From positions 16,256,069-16,320,068 of the forward strand of contig OZ038482.1 of NCBI GenBank assembly GCA_964036315.1: a stretch of 64,000 nt of DNA, in the 5' to 3' direction. Below are positions 1 to 11,871 of this stretch, piece after piece. Position numbers and translations under genes: made by a program. This DNA comes from Acanthosepion esculentum (lineage: Eukaryota > Mollusca > Cephalopoda > Sepiida > Sepiidae). The notes beneath the pieces were generated by a model. That model saw only the letters and a list, made by a program, of their open reading frames with translations, was not told where the DNA came from and did no database searches. The stretch's first letter is position 1. Every line of letters begins with the position of its first letter.

Positions 1-56
1 ATAAAGGTGGACACTGAGGTCAACACCATGCAGCGACAGTTTATTTCATGCTTGAA

Positions 57-58
<2 letters not shown>
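1..58 (+). repeat. Foldback family F, partial copy
   Basis: The segment 'gtcaacaccatgcagcgaca' followed by 'tttcatgcttgaacac' matches other copies of a repeat recurring near 1.45, 30.9, 32.4, 35.6 and 61.6 kb (a 'tgaacat.gaagtcaacactta' arm and a 'tttcatgct' core). It is cut by the window start on one side and by a (TA)n tract on the other. Confidence 0.45.

Positions 59-114
<56 letters not shown>
59..114. repeat. (TA)n microsatellite
   Basis: Uninterrupted TA dinucleotides abutting a family F fragment. Confidence 0.95.
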
Positions 115-117
<3 letters not shown>

Positions 118-261
118 TACCGCCAATACTTCGCTAAAAAAAAACGGTTTTGTATGATGATAAAAGTTCCCAAACTTAAAAAACAATTTTTAACACCAAA
201 ATGTTTATATTATTATAAAGAGGAAAGTACTAAGTATTTTTTAATTTTTTTTTTTTTTTAA

Positions 262-1200
262 ATTCTCCTTTCTAATACGTTCTAAATTTGGCTCCAAAAT
301 CTCGTTTTTTTTGGTTGGGGGGTTGTCAACTTTGCAAGACTTGTGGTAATGGAAATTTTTAGTGTAGCAGTATCCAGTGTAAAACATATTAATTAGGAAA
401 ATTTATAGAATTTTAAATAGTTCGCAAATTGTTTTATATTACCTATAAGCAGAACTCCTTGGAGAAAGTAAATCATCAATTTTTTTATTTTTCACAACTC
501 CCAACTTTTTAAAAATCTGCTCCAAATCGTAATATAAAAAATGTAATAAAACTATCTAATTATTTAATTAGATAGGCATTTATTTGTTTTTACAAATAAT
601 ATACATTAAGGACATTATTGTCTGAAGAAGAAAAAGATTTTTCGATGAATAATTAATTTTTACAAGAATTGTTTGAATTTTTTTTAAATTTTTTCAAGGT
701 TTGTTTTACTTAAAGTTTAAAAAAATGTTTTAAAATTCTTCCAAACAGTGTAGTGAGGTAGGTTCACAGATCACATTTCCAAGCATAAAAGTGGTTTAAA
801 ATTTACATATTATTATTTTTATACAAGCTTTTAAGGGGTAGTTCTCAGTTGATGTAAGGTGATAGAGAGAGGGGAGGGGAGGAGGACAAGGAGGACGACA
901 GATATGGCCGAAATTTGAAAAGGAAGGGAGAGATAGGAATAATTTTAAATCTATTTATTAAAATACTTAAGAGTAAGGGAGGGGGTAAGGACCAGACATT
1001 GACCTTTTTAATAAGTCATCACACAGCAAAAGAAACAAAGAGAGAAAAACGAAAGAAAATGATAAGGCAGGGGTGGGTGGAAAAAATTGAGAAAAGGAGA
1101 AAAGAAAGAATAAATTAATATATATAGGCATATTGCAGTTAATTAAAAAAATACAGATTAACATAATTTACAGTTTGAGTTGACGCTTGATATTATTTTA
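262..1200. other. AT-rich stretch without a gene
   Basis: Frequent stops in all frames, poly-A/T runs and a purine-rich patch near 868-905. No homology to a protein family was recognised. Confidence 0.6.

Positions 1201-1203
<3 letters not shown>

Positions 1204-1288
<85 letters not shown>
1204..1288. repeat. (TA)n microsatellite
   Basis: About 42 TA units. The sequence after it contains 'atgtagcgaaggaatcatat', close to the outer end of the inverted repeat at 15.1-15.4 kb. Confidence 0.95.
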
Positions 1289-1290
<2 letters not shown>

Positions 1291-1441
1291 GGTATGCAGA
1301 AAAATAGGAAAGAACACGTTAGGTAGATAATAATCTCGCTTTTGAAACATGAGAACTCTTATGTAGCGAAGGAATCATATTTTTAAAAACAAAGAATATT
1401 ATAATATATATATATATATGTATATATGTATATATATATAT

Positions 1442-1501
1442 AAAGTGAACATTGAAGTCAACACTTAGAGGCTTCTAAGTGTTGACTTCAATGTTCACTT
1501 T
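1442..1501. repeat. Perfect 28-bp-arm palindrome (family F)
   Basis: Arms 1442-1469 and 1474-1501 are exact reverse complements around a 4-base loop GGCT. The hairpin sits between (TA)n tracts (1409-1440 before; 1587-1634 downstream). The arm sequence 'aaagtgaacattgaagtc' is the family F arm seen again at 30.9 and 35.6 kb. Confidence 0.9.
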
Positions 1502-1575
1502 TATATTTACACACGCTCTCAGATATTGAGCACTTTATCCCATAAATATGTCACACCTTAAGAGTATATCTCTTC

Positions 1576-1586
<11 letters not shown>

Positions 1587-1634
<48 letters not shown>
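1587..1634. repeat. (TA)n microsatellite
   Basis: TA repeat with one TG interruption. Confidence 0.9.
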
Positions 1635-1635
<1 letters not shown>

Positions 1636-1804
1636 TCCCCACCAGTAGCATGACACGGAGTTTCATGCACAACGCGATCTTCAGGTGCTGAATTTAGCTC
1701 AATTCAGCTGGTGTTGCTGAAAATATATATTTATTAATATATTGTTTATAGCTCTGTTATATTGCATCCAGTACTATTTTATTAACATCATCAATCAATG
1801 TACG

Positions 1805-1899
<95 letters not shown>
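1805..1899. repeat. (TA)n(TG)n compound microsatellite
   Basis: About 9 TA units run into about 38 TG units. Confidence 0.95.
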
Positions 1900-1900
<1 letters not shown>

Positions 1901-2279
1901 TGCACCTAGGTGTTACATTTCTCATTCAGATCTTAGTCAGACGTGCCAGTCCTTTTGGCATGTACTCCAATAATAATAATAATAATTGTTTTAAATGCCG
2001 TGTCCCTTCAGGACGTATGCGATCATAGATTCCATTTCTTTATTATCTGAATTGACATGACCACTTCGGAAAGATAATCATTTCCAGTTGCTTCTCTACG
2101 GATTTGAATTCCGAGTTGGCCCTCTTCGGAACTGAGTGCCACTCAAGGCCAGAGAGCCTAGTTTACTTTGTTAATTAATCCATCGCTAAGTGGAAATTAG
2201 GTGGATTCATGTCTTTTCCAATTAAATTGGTGCGAAAGCAAGTGCAACAAACTAGGTGAGAATTTAGTACTACTAGTAC

Positions 2280-2459
2280 TAAGATGATGATGACGATGAT
2301 GATGATGATGATGTAGTTTGGTGATAATAGTATAGACGATGATTCTATAATTGCTCTTAATGATGGCATTGGCAATATTAATGATACTATTGATAAAGTT
2401 TATGATGATGCTGATGATGACGACAGTGACAATGATGATGATGATGATGAGGTCTGTTG

Positions 2460-2517
<58 letters not shown>

Positions 2518-2520
2518 ATG
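2280..2520. repeat. Interrupted (GAT)n trinucleotide repeat
   Basis: Several GAT/ATG blocks, the longest at 2461-2517, separated by short non-repeat stretches. The methionine-rich reading frame over it is a repeat artefact. Confidence 0.85.
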
Positions 2521-3310
2521 TGATTTTTCACATCAATAATATTTAGTAGTATTTGCTGAGGATTGAGTGACAGTTTTTCTCAGTATTTTTGCCAATTTCA
2601 AGAATGCTGCTTTTGAAACATAGAAGTGTTAAAGATTTGAAGAGTCTTGCTGTCACTTGATACTTATACGATGACTAAAAAAAAATCTCTGAAGATATAT
2701 AATGGAAACAAAGCAAAAATTAAGAAAAATAATAATGTCTGTTATTCCAAGACTGTTTTATGATAATCAGACACTAATTACTAATTAGTAAGATATAATG
2801 AATATTGATTGGAAAAATAGCGTTGTATGCAATAAATTAGATTATCATCGGCGACTTAAAAAATTGTAATGCCACAAAGGTTATAATAGTCCTAATGGTA
2901 TTCATAAAGCTTCGTCTAGTCCGGCACAAGGCCAAACCAGTAATGCTTTTGATTTTTCTTATGATTAGAGACATGGAACTGAAATGCGATGAGAATTCGA
3001 TATTCCCATTCCAGTCGCAAAAACAACTCAAGCCTTACAGTTAATAATATTTACAGCAACCACAGAGGGTTTTCATTTACATAGGTACATCAATAAGTTC
3101 ATAGTCTAATCATGAAAAAGAAAGTATATATTTTATAAAAGAAATATTTATCAACATAATCTCCTTCTTTGTCAATGCACTTAATTCGGTGATGAACATT
3201 AATCACATGCATCGACTTTTATACAGTGAAGTTATCAGATCAATAATCAGTTGTTAATGATGTGTGAGACAATAGATTTATTCACCCACCATCGCAAATG
3301 CCTCCTTATT
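2521..3310. other. No gene recognised
   Basis: AT-rich single-copy-looking sequence. Short open frames lack any recognisable motif. Confidence 0.5.
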
Positions 3311-3311
3311 T

Positions 3312-3312
<1 letters not shown>

Positions 3313-3384
<72 letters not shown>
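3313..3384. repeat. (TAG)n trinucleotide repeat
   Basis: About 24 uninterrupted TAG units. Confidence 0.95.
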
Positions 3385-3385
<1 letters not shown>

Positions 3386-3710
3386 ATAGTTTAACACTGT
3401 GTCCCTCTATTGATGCGCGAGTAGCAGTTTAACGATGCAAGGGAAATAACTCTAACCGCTCAAAAGCAGTAAACATTTTTTGAGAAGTCGGTGCTGTTGA
3501 TTTTAGAATTTAGTTCTTTTTAGATTTTTTTGTTAAAGTAAGATTTGGAAATATGAAATCTCTGATATCGCAGAATAAATAATCCTCTGGACAGATTTCT
3601 TTTTTGATTTTAAATCTCATACACAAATATATCACGTATCACCTATGAGTACAAATTTTAGAATATTTAAAGTAACTGGATAAAATAATTAAAAATGAAA
3701 TTATCTACCA

Positions 3711-3815
3711 TCATCATCATCATTATTATTATTATTATTATTATTATCATCATCATCATTATTATTATTATTATTATTATAATTATTATTATTATTATTA
3801 TCATCATCATCATCA

Positions 3816-3868
<53 letters not shown>
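3711..3868. repeat. (ATT/ATC)n trinucleotide repeat
   Basis: Alternating blocks of ATC and ATT units over about 158 bp. The poly-isoleucine open frame here is a consequence of the repeat. Confidence 0.95.
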
Positions 3869-3869
<1 letters not shown>

Positions 3870-3989
3870 CCTTGGATTCTGTTGCATACGCATTTCCCTC
3901 CGGGTCCCGACTAGAGACCCAAGGTCAGAAATGGCTTCATGACATTTTTCCCACATCCAAAAAGAAACCAAAAACTAAGATCAGACACA

Positions 3990-4350
3990 TTTTATTTTAC
4001 ATAGACGAAAAGCTCTTCGTAATGTGTGAGCTGTACTTGTAAGTACAATTTCTTGTATTTCTTTAAGGCCTGGGCTACCAAAGATACTTTCAATAAGTCT
4101 ACTGGAACTTTTTTCCAACTATTGATGTCCTCATGTGCCATATTTTTTTTATTTTTTTTTAGATTCCACTTCAAGATCCTTGTATTTTGATAGTTTTTTG
4201 AAGATCTTCAAAGATACATCACAATCTTCAGGGATTTCCATACCAATAAGAAAGCACATTCTATTTTTAAGTTCCCCAGGAGCTCTCAAAGCTGTTGGAT
4301 ATATGACATTATTTACTTCTGTGATTTTACCCAGTGGTTGCCCGTAACAC
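3990..4350 (-). pseudogene. Non-LTR retrotransposon C-terminal fragment (broken)
   Basis: On the minus strand, conceptual translation gives blocks such as CYGQPLGKITEV, PGELKNRMCFLIGMEIPED and KLSKYKDLEVE, then MWHMRTSIV and EIQEIVLTSTAHTLRRA in shifted frames. From memory these blocks (N-R-M-C-F-L-I-G, K-Y-K-D-L-E, M-W-h-h-x-T, T-A-H-x-L-R) resemble the region after the reverse transcriptase in animal LINEs of the R2/NeSL-like group; the clade is uncertain. Stops (an AAAAAAATAA run near 4150) and frame changes interrupt it, so it is a dead remnant. It may belong to the same element as the minus-strand fragment at 6281-6628. Confidence 0.45.
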
Positions 4351-4387
4351 TGTTTACATTGCAGTGTTATATGTTTTCACAGTATGT

Positions 4388-4702
4388 TTATTGGACCGTC
4401 GTAAGAATTTTGGGGAGTGGGCCTCTTTCTGACATTTGTGTGCGAGTTAATCTGCTGATTATTTGAATGTTGTGGTTTATCGCTTCAGTGATTTCAACTC
4501 CGGTGTCTCCAAGGAATTCTGTCCTAATGTCGTTTGATTCATCTTCATCAAGGACAGAATCTGAATCAATGGAATTGTTTATGTCGCTGCTAGATTCTTC
4601 CGTTTTATTTCCTGGGAGATTGTCGTGTCCACTAAAATATCTGTTGTGGACCCGATAGCGGTGCAGATCTGGCTTACGAAAATAAGGCCTTGTGCCAGAC
4701 AC
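4388..4702 (-). CDS. Hypothetical 104-aa open frame, possibly retroelement-derived
   Basis: Open frame just upstream (in its own sense) of the LINE-like fragment at 3990-4350. It begins MSGTRPYFRKPDLHRY, has a Ser/Asp/Glu-rich middle and ends EAINHNIQIISRL...MSERGPLPKI. No catalytic motif was seen. Composition is less biased than the surrounding simple repeats and it lies in line with other LINE-like pieces, so an element-derived frame is more likely than a host exon. The family is not recognised. Confidence 0.3.
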   Translation of the reverse strand: MSGTRPYFRKPDLHRYRVHNRYFSGHDNLPGNKTEESSSDINNSIDSDSVLDEDESNDIRTEFLGDTGVEITEAINHNIQIISRLTRTQMSERGPLPKILTTVQ

Positions 4703-5179
4703 TACACACTACTACCGAATCCACAAACAAAGTAAAAAAAAAAAGAAAATATAAAGACGTGCTCTTTCTACTGTACAAACGTACGGTAAAAAGAAGTAGA
4801 CAGGCAAAACAACGAAAGGTTAAGAACAAACAAATTTTATTAGAGTTTAACAAGTAATTTGTCTTCAGAGAAGACCTTCAGTAAATGTACTGGAAATGTA
4901 GTTGAAAAAGAGGCCAAGTAGATTGTCTTCAGTAAGGTTACTGGAAATATGGTAGTTGATAAAAAGGTAGATAAAGTTCCGCGCCAAAATTTAAATTCAA
5001 GATGGCTATGGCGGGAAAAGTTCCTCAGGAAGAAAGTCAGAAAGTCAGTTGTAATGCATAAACATACGGCAAGGAAAAAATACTCACTGCGAGAGTTTAT
5101 AATTGTGAGTGTATGTAATTATTTTTTAGGTAACAGGTTCAGAAAGTACAGAGTTCGAAGAATGTGAAAAATGCTCTGT

Positions 5180-5560
5180 ACTTCATGTTGAAGGATTCGA
5201 AATTTCCTGGAAGTAGGCGGCTCGATAAAGAATGTTCGCTTCGGGACGAAAAATCTGTCATGAAGTGACGACAGTGTCGTATGTGTTAAGATACAGCGAC
5301 GAGCCATGAGGTCTAAGCAAGGTTTGCCGAATAAAATGTCTCTGTCGGTATATATGGGGTTACCGGCGAGAGACAAGTGCGCCAGCCCGGCCGGGTCAAA
5401 CGGCCCTGGGCGACTGATTTTTGAAAAGCCAAATTGCCGTGACGTCAGCGCAAAAGCGCGCGAAAAATAATATCTTCCTCACTCTCGGCTAAGAACTACG
5501 GTTTACTACTATGACCGGCCGAAAGTGAGAGGAAGGGGTGAAAACTCGTGCGTGCGTCAA
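5180..5560. other. GC- and CpG-richer island in AT-rich DNA
   Basis: Contains many CpGs ('gcgccagcccggccgggtca', 'aaaagcgcgcgaaaa') and a TATATAT just before the GC-rich core. It could be an old promoter or LTR remnant; no LTR ends were found. Confidence 0.4.
5440..5447. promoter_or_regulatory. Perfect CRE palindrome TGACGTCA
   Basis: Eight-base CREB/ATF consensus within the CpG-rich island. The same octamer occurs in SINE family T at 24459-24466 and 54667-54674. Function is not shown. Confidence 0.35.
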
Positions 5561-6280
5561 TTGAAGGTGGGGATAGCGTGATATCCCACATATCAAATAC
5601 AATATTTATAAACCAATCACATTCAAGAAAACACTTACATCTTAAAACCTACCAATAAAATCATAGAATACAAATCATAATATTTGTTGTATTAGTCATC
5701 ATTATTTTTAGGTAGATCCCGACCAAATATCGTACGGACGTAGTAGAAGACATACCACGTGCCCTTTTGGGGCCAATTAGGAATAAATAAATAATTTAAT
5801 TCTGGAGCCGATTTTGTTACGAAAAGGTGTATAAAAACATACGAAATCCGTTCTCCAACAATATACACGCGGCTGTCACCAAACTACACACACCTCTCAC
5901 TGATGACCTTCACGACCTCATGTTAAAAACGACAGCGTTGACAAACTTCAGACTACGGCAACACCGCCAGCAGTAAGAAACAATTTCTATCTCTCGTATC
6001 CGCTTTTACTATGAATCACGCACACACATGTTGACTTTTTCATACAAACACACATATCACAACATTTCATTGTTTCTCACATACATACACAAAGAGAATT
6101 TATATTTTATTTCAGAACTTTATCAACCCAAACAAAAAGACATTACTTTCCAATCTATCATCAACTGTTTGTATTCTTGTCGTTATATTAAATTAGTGTT
6201 TATTTGTTGAAACTACGTTGTCTGTTCTACTGAATTTTATTCCTTCAATGAAAATCGTGTGATTATTCTAGACGGCCAAA
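5561..6280. other. No gene recognised
   Basis: AT-rich sequence without recognised protein motifs. Confidence 0.5.
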
Positions 6281-6628
6281 TTACGAGCGACCCTGTAACG
6301 ATATTTTGTTAATGTATCGAATCCCGACACTCCAAATTTTAACATTCAATGTAAAACTGAGTAGAAGGATTCCCACAAGATTATTATTTTGTCTCGCATT
6401 TATTTTAGTTTCCTCTGTCATATCATCTATTTTAATTCTTGCCTCATTTTTATTTAAGTTATGAATTATTGCACTTTGACTTATATTTAGTTTTATCTGA
6501 TCTATTTGCGCCATTTGCAGTCTTTTATTTCGCATGATATCCCTGCGAACACTGGCAAGCATATCTGGATTGAGATAGGGTCTTATTTCACTTCCTGCCA
6601 TTATCTTTCCATATTTTGTATGCCACAT
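6281..6628 (-). pseudogene. Non-LTR retrotransposon fragment
   Basis: A 115-aa frame starts MWHTKYGKIMAGSEIRPYLN and continues PDMLASVRRDIMRNKRLQ, then Q-I-D-Q-I-K. From memory the P-D-M-L-A-S-V-R-R-D-I-M-R-N-K-R-L block resembles the upstream part of LINE ORFs related to the 3990-4350 fragment. It is a fragment: no reverse transcriptase motif follows before the frame ends, and about 1.6 kb separates it from the next LINE-like frame on this strand. Confidence 0.4.
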
Positions 6629-6892
6629 CCGTGTTATTATTATTATTATTTACGCAATGAATTCCACAATGAATTCTCACCTGTAAAATAATTGATATTT
6701 CTTCCTAGGGATCGATTATCCTTGTTCATTACCATTCTTTCACTTGAATTAAGTTTTCCTTAGAGGTCTGCGCGAATAATGGCAGCCACTGTCTTCCAAA
6801 TTTTTTTTTCATTTAAATGTCAAACTCCCGGGGGTTTTGCTAAAACTGAATAATAATTCTTCCCAAAGGTAGATTAGGATTTGCGTCTATTA

Positions 6893-7368
6893 TATTAACC
6901 TGCACAATCAAATGGTTGTGCGTCCTGGGTAAGACGTTAAACTACGTCCAGCAGCAAGGCCTCTGATCAGGGTTTTGAGGTGCGTTGATCCACCTCTTAA
7001 TTGCTGGTGTTCCCAGGTCCACCCTGACCCGGGGTTGTAGCACCTGTTAGGGTCCCAGCAATGGGCAAATAGTTAACTATTACCAGCAATAATTTTTTGA
7101 AACAATTTATTACCAGCAATACAATTTTGAAGGAAAGATATTAACAGAAACAGATTTTTGATAAAACAAAATATTACCATCAAAAAAAAATTGTCAGCAT
7201 TAAATAACCCATTCAGGAAGATATGCCGTAAAACAAAATAAACCAAACCAATCTAAACCAAAGAATACATATTCTATTCATACAAATCTATCCTAAAAAT
7301 GTGGTCGGCATTAAATAACCCATTGAGGTTGATATGCCGTAAAACAAAATAAACCAAACCAAACCAAA
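6893..7368 (+). repeat. Interspersed family V, copy 1
   Basis: Same order as the other copies: 'gtcctgggtaagacg' head, 'aggcctctgatcagg' block, 'cccaggtccaccctgacccg' block, then a few irregular units of 'taccagcaatacattttt' type, then 'ggcattaaataacccattga' and the tail 'tatgccgtaaaacaaaata'. The tail block is present twice (near 7195-7240 and 7305-7350). The A-rich (AAAAC-like) end suggests a retroposon. The family class is not known. Confidence 0.7.
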
Positions 7369-7684
7369 TGGTTGCTGTTGGTGCAGTTGACCACCAATCG
7401 TATCTGGTAACTCTTCACTGGGGATCGAGGATGAGCAATACGGATTTAATATGTTATCATGTTAATACTTTCATATCTCATTTGCTGCTCGAATTCTTCT
7501 AAAAGGTTACAAAGCCCGAACTACTGTGACGATAAAGAGCAAAGCGAGGAAAACAGTTCAAATAACTGAGTGCATATCAATGAAAATACCTCGTCTTTCA
7601 GATAGAAACATCTGCTTTTAAATGCGCTTTTCAAATGTTTCAATAGTTTTTATAATAATTATATTTCACGATTTTTATTGTTAT

Positions 7685-7735
7685 CTCTCTATGTCTCTAT
7701 GTCTCTCTCTCTCTCTCTCTGCCTCTCTCTCTGTA

Positions 7736-7766
<31 letters not shown>

Positions 7767-8240
7767 GCCTCTCTCTCTGTATCTCTTTGTCTCTCTCTGT
7801 GTCTCATTCGCTGTCACGCTGTCTCGCTCTCTGTCTCTGTCTCTCTCTCTCTATCTCTTTCTGTCTGTCTCTCTCTCTCTCTCTCTGTCTCGCTTTGTCT
7901 CTCTCTGCCTCACTCTCTATCACATTCTCTGTCTCTTTCTGTCTGTCTCACTCTCTATCTCGCTTTGTATCTCTCTGTGTCTCACTCTCTATCACATTGT
8001 CTCTTTCTCAGGTTCTCTCCTTCTATCTCCCTCTCTTTCTCTACCTCTCTGTTTTTCTCTACCTCTCTCTCTCCCTCTGTGTCTCGCTCTACCTCTCCCT
8101 ATCTGTCTCACTCTCTGTCTCTGTTTCTCTGTCTCTATCTCTCTCTGTCTCACTCTCTGTCTCTGTCTCTATCTCTCTCTGTCTCTCTCTCTCTGTCTCT
8201 CTCTCTCTGTCTCTCTCCCTCTGTCTGTCTGTTTCTCCAT
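7685..8240 (+). repeat. CT-rich polypyrimidine tract
   Basis: About 550 bp of degenerate TCTC/TGTC units, with an ATT run at 8263-8290 behind it. All three plus-strand frames are open because the repeat contains no stop. The Ser/Leu-rich frames are not genes. Confidence 0.9.
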
Positions 8241-8439
8241 TTGTCGTCTTCGCATTACCATTGTCATTATTATTATTATTATCATTATTATGATAGTCAT
8301 AAAGAACTTTCTCTCTCCAGTAAGTAACTTGGTATTTTTTATGGTTTTGTCATTGCTCTAATGTTGAACAAAAGGGGAAACAGAAAAAACGAGACAGCCC
8401 AAGGTGTAACCTCTGTATTGACGATTTGAAAATGACAAA

Positions 8440-8880
8440 AATGTAACTATCGGAGTAGTGAACGACGAAAAACCTGACATAGGAATAACGAAAGATGTCT
8501 TTTGGGCACTAAGCAAAGTATTAAGATACAGGAGAATATAGTTAAAAACAAAAGAAAAGTTCTGAACTGTTATCTAATATCTAATCTTCTATTTAGCAAA
8601 TTCTTCATAGACGAAGCTGAGACTTGAAGCGACAAAGATGTCGTCCTACAGACTAATGCTTAGAAAAGCATCGATTGAGGACAATGGAACAAGAAAAAAC
8701 TCACACGATCAGAAAGAGGCAGATGAAAATTATGCGGCACATAATGAGGAAAGCAAGCCCAGAGAATTTAACACTCACAAGAAATACTGATGGTAAGATA
8801 AGCGTTGGAAAACAACCAGTAATCTGTTTAATGAGTTTGTGTAAATGAATGGTGGGACATGGTAAGGGGGGGTAATCGTT
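8440..8880 (+). pseudogene. LINE ORF2 C-terminal remnant
   Basis: Frame-switching translation gives segments such as ITKDVFWALSKVLRYR, RKVLNCYLISNLLFSK and, after further breaks, RHIMRKASPENLTLTR and then CKWMVGHG. These resemble the thumb and C-terminal region of animal LINE reverse transcriptases, where the 'L-R-H-I-M-R-K' block is typical. Multiple frameshifts and stops mean it is non-functional. Plus-strand orientation is inferred from the order of these blocks. Confidence 0.5.
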
Positions 8881-8899
8881 GAGAAATTATTTAGAATAA

Positions 8900-9900
8900 T
8901 AAAAGTGAGGAAGCTGTGGAGGTGATCACCTATATACTGTAAGTACTTAACGCATAAAAACGATGATTAGATCTACTTTGATATGTCCCGGAAAGGGATA
9001 TATTTGATCGAAGTAGCTAAGTGGTTTTGGCTACTGTAACCAAGTAGTACACGGTAGCAGTAATGGACTGGTACTCGTCGTAGTCGCAGGTAATATGCTT
9101 AGGCAATAGGTGTAGACCAATAGGATAGCCAATGGCGTAGTCCAATGGGCGTCGTCAGCCCTCTTCCTCTCTTGGTCTCTCCGTCAGTCTGTATTTATGA
9201 CTGACATCAGCCAATCATATTCCAGTGAGGGGGAACACAGGTGTATGCATATTCCATTATATCATACTTTTCTCGCTTGGATAAGGTAACATATTAAACT
9301 TCAAAAACCCAAGGAATATTTACTTTTTTTCTATTCTCTATACCAGTTTCTAGTTTGTACTTATGCCACTTATTTTTTTATCGTACAATTCTAGTCGTTT
9401 GAATAATCCTTTATTATATGACACTATTAGTATGACAGTACTAGTCGGTTATGTCTACTATTATACTAATTCTTAATTAATTTGCTATATTCATTTACGC
9501 TTTTAACTCAGTACATTCGTCTTTTGCTTCTTTCACTTTCATATAGTTTGTCCTAGTTGTTCAGATTTGCAATTCCGTTTACCTTTTAAGGTATCCTTTG
9601 CGCAACCTTTCTAAGGAGATTCCATCTGAAATCACTTTTGATCTTCTTATAAGGATTACGTGCAGAGTTTATTCCAGTAATATCATTATTAATAATTAAT
9701 AGTTATTTAATTATCATTATTAATAGACTTAATTGAATTAATAGATTTTCCTTCATAGGGTAAAAAGTTTGCATGATTGGGTAATAGAGATAGAAAAAAT
9801 ATGGTATTTTATTGCCTTGAAAATCAACATTCACGATTCTTACTTCTGTCTAAACTCGAACAGTAACCGCTTAATTACAAGCGATAGATTTCTTTTCTCA
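8900..9900. other. No gene recognised
   Basis: AT-rich sequence. 9100-9240 has several CCAAT-like motifs ('ccaataggatagccaatgg', 'gccaatcat') that could be LTR or promoter debris, but no ends were found. Confidence 0.45.
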
Positions 9901-9920
9901 TTTCGTTTCACACCATTTTC

Positions 9921-10220
9921 ATTCTTCTTCTTCCTCCTGCTCCTACTCTTACTACTTCTCCTCTTCTTCCTCCACCTCCTCTTCTTCTTCCTCCTCCTCC
10001 TCTTCTTCTTCTTCTTCCACTTCTTCGTCCTCTTCTTTTTCCTCTTCTTTTTCTTCTGTTTCCTCCGCCTCCCCCACTTCTTCTTCTTTTTCTTCTTCTT
10101 CTTCTTCTTCTTCTTCTTCTTCTTCTTCTTCTTCTTCTTCTTCTTCTTCTTCTTCTTCTTCCTCCTCCTCCTCCTCCTGGTTCTTCTCCTCCTCTTCTTC
10201 TTCTTCATCATCATCATCAT
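9921..10220 (+). repeat. (TTC)n polypyrimidine tract
   Basis: Long TTC/CTC run, purest at 10080-10160. Long open frames in both orientations (poly-Phe; poly-Glu or poly-Lys on the minus strand) are repeat artefacts. Confidence 0.95.
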
Positions 10221-10755
10221 CCATTTCGTTTCACTTTTCTTTTACTCTTCTTTTTCATTTGTTTTTCTATCGTCTTTTATTTTATCTCTCTCTCTCTTTT
10301 ATTTATCTCATTCCTTCTTCTTCCTCCTCCTTTTTGACCCTCCCATCTTTCTCGTCATTCTTTAACTTCGTCTTCTGCTTCTCCCCCTCCGCTTTTCTTC
10401 GCGCTACAACTTTTTCTTCTTCCTCCATTAATTAGTACACCTTCGCCGGTAATAGCACTGTCTTAAACCAAGTGCGCGTATAACGGTTACGAATCGATGC
10501 CGAGTGAAGAATGGCGCGATTATCAAAGTGGAAGAGTCAAATTACCCGAGGAGAAGAAAGAGCAAAAGTGATAGAAGCGCCACTAATTTTCTCAGAGAAG
10601 ACATCGAAGATACGCGTCTTAGACATACCACTTACGAAAAATGCTTTTTCATAGCGCGTTAAAAATAAAAACATTGAGATAAGAATTTCCGATATACGCA
10701 CAATTTCATATTAACTACAAAATTTTTATGCATAATTACTAAATATATGAGTACA
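10221..10755. other. No gene recognised
   Basis: Pyrimidine-rich fringe of the preceding repeat, then mixed sequence with several CpGs near 10440-10620. No motif recognised. Confidence 0.45.
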
Positions 10756-10759
10756 CGAA

Positions 10760-10778
10760 GACACACACACAGACATAG

Positions 10779-10860
<82 letters not shown>
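10760..10860. repeat. (CA)n(TA)n compound microsatellite
   Basis: CA repeat with GA interruptions running into about 27 TA units. Confidence 0.95.
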
Positions 10861-10862
<2 letters not shown>

Positions 10863-11871
10863 CCTTCCTTCACTAGTAGAAATAGATTCAGTTGGATAAA
10901 TTATGTGTGTTAGTATAGGAAAAGAAGTAGTGTAGCTACGGCATCCATAGGACACAAATATAACCTCATTTAATTGCAAATTGTTTCATGTGGTTAGAAT
11001 ATAGAATCACTCTATTTCGGAGGTGGCAAAAGCTCTAAGTTATTTCTCGGGCAACATTATCAAGAATATAATATAAATCTATGAAATCCTAACTGACAAG
11101 CAAATGCAGCGGTCGCTCAATAGTCACGCAAGAACGCCAGAATTGGATGCTCGCCGCCTAAGTTAAATATTGCACCAAATCTCACATCAGTGCAACGCTA
11201 GTGCTGTTCAATCCATCATTCAATGCACTCTACAGTGTAAACTGTCAAAGAATATAATAGTTGGCCTGGGGAAGTCAATAAAGCCTTGTTAGATGAGTTC
11301 CAGATGTCTTTCAAGTCGCCTTTTGTAGTCCCGTGTGCAATGCACTTCAAGCGACTATGGATTCAGTCTGTCAGCAGATTTCTATACAAGCTGGTGATGG
11401 TTTTGTAATGAAAGGGAACGTTGTTGGATTCAGGAACGACCACTCATCTTGATATACAGGTATTCCTCACCTACGTCGGTAATTTGTTCCAGGAGAGGCG
11501 ACTTACGTCGAAAAACGACCTAAGCCGAATTTACATGTCTCCGACTCGTCACTAGGCTAAACCACAAATAACCATTCCCAGCTCTGTATTTTATTTATAA
11601 ATGCATTTTAATAATAATATATGGTCAATATATATGTTCATATGAATAAGAATGAGAGAGTAGGGATAAGCAGATGTAACCATCCGTATGCCTAAGCTAA
11701 AATATATTTCAATTTCGCGGGAATCACAAGTGGCGCTGACAACGCCGCCAAACGGTAGATATTAGAACTACTGTGGAAAACGCCAATATTGAGTTCTTAA
11801 AGACCGCTAAATAAGACAACACAGTCACAGATGTTTTTATATTTCGTTCTCTAGGATTTATGATGATTATA

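Noticed and set aside
7..261. Open frame with poly Tyr-Ile
   Set aside because: It translates (TA)n; the same artefact explains many frames in the window (for example 14519-14710, 15356-15589, 18029-18229, 30901-31284, 55596-56054).
5119..5376. 85-codon minus-strand frame
   Set aside because: No motif; covers the CpG-rich island with LTR-like features.
7622..8361. Three overlapping Ser/Leu-rich frames of 120-227 codons
   Set aside because: All three registers of a CT-rich repeat are open because it lacks stops; no signal peptide or domain.
9769..10365. Poly-Phe frame and minus-strand poly-Glu/Lys frames
   Set aside because: (TTC)n repeat read in several registers.
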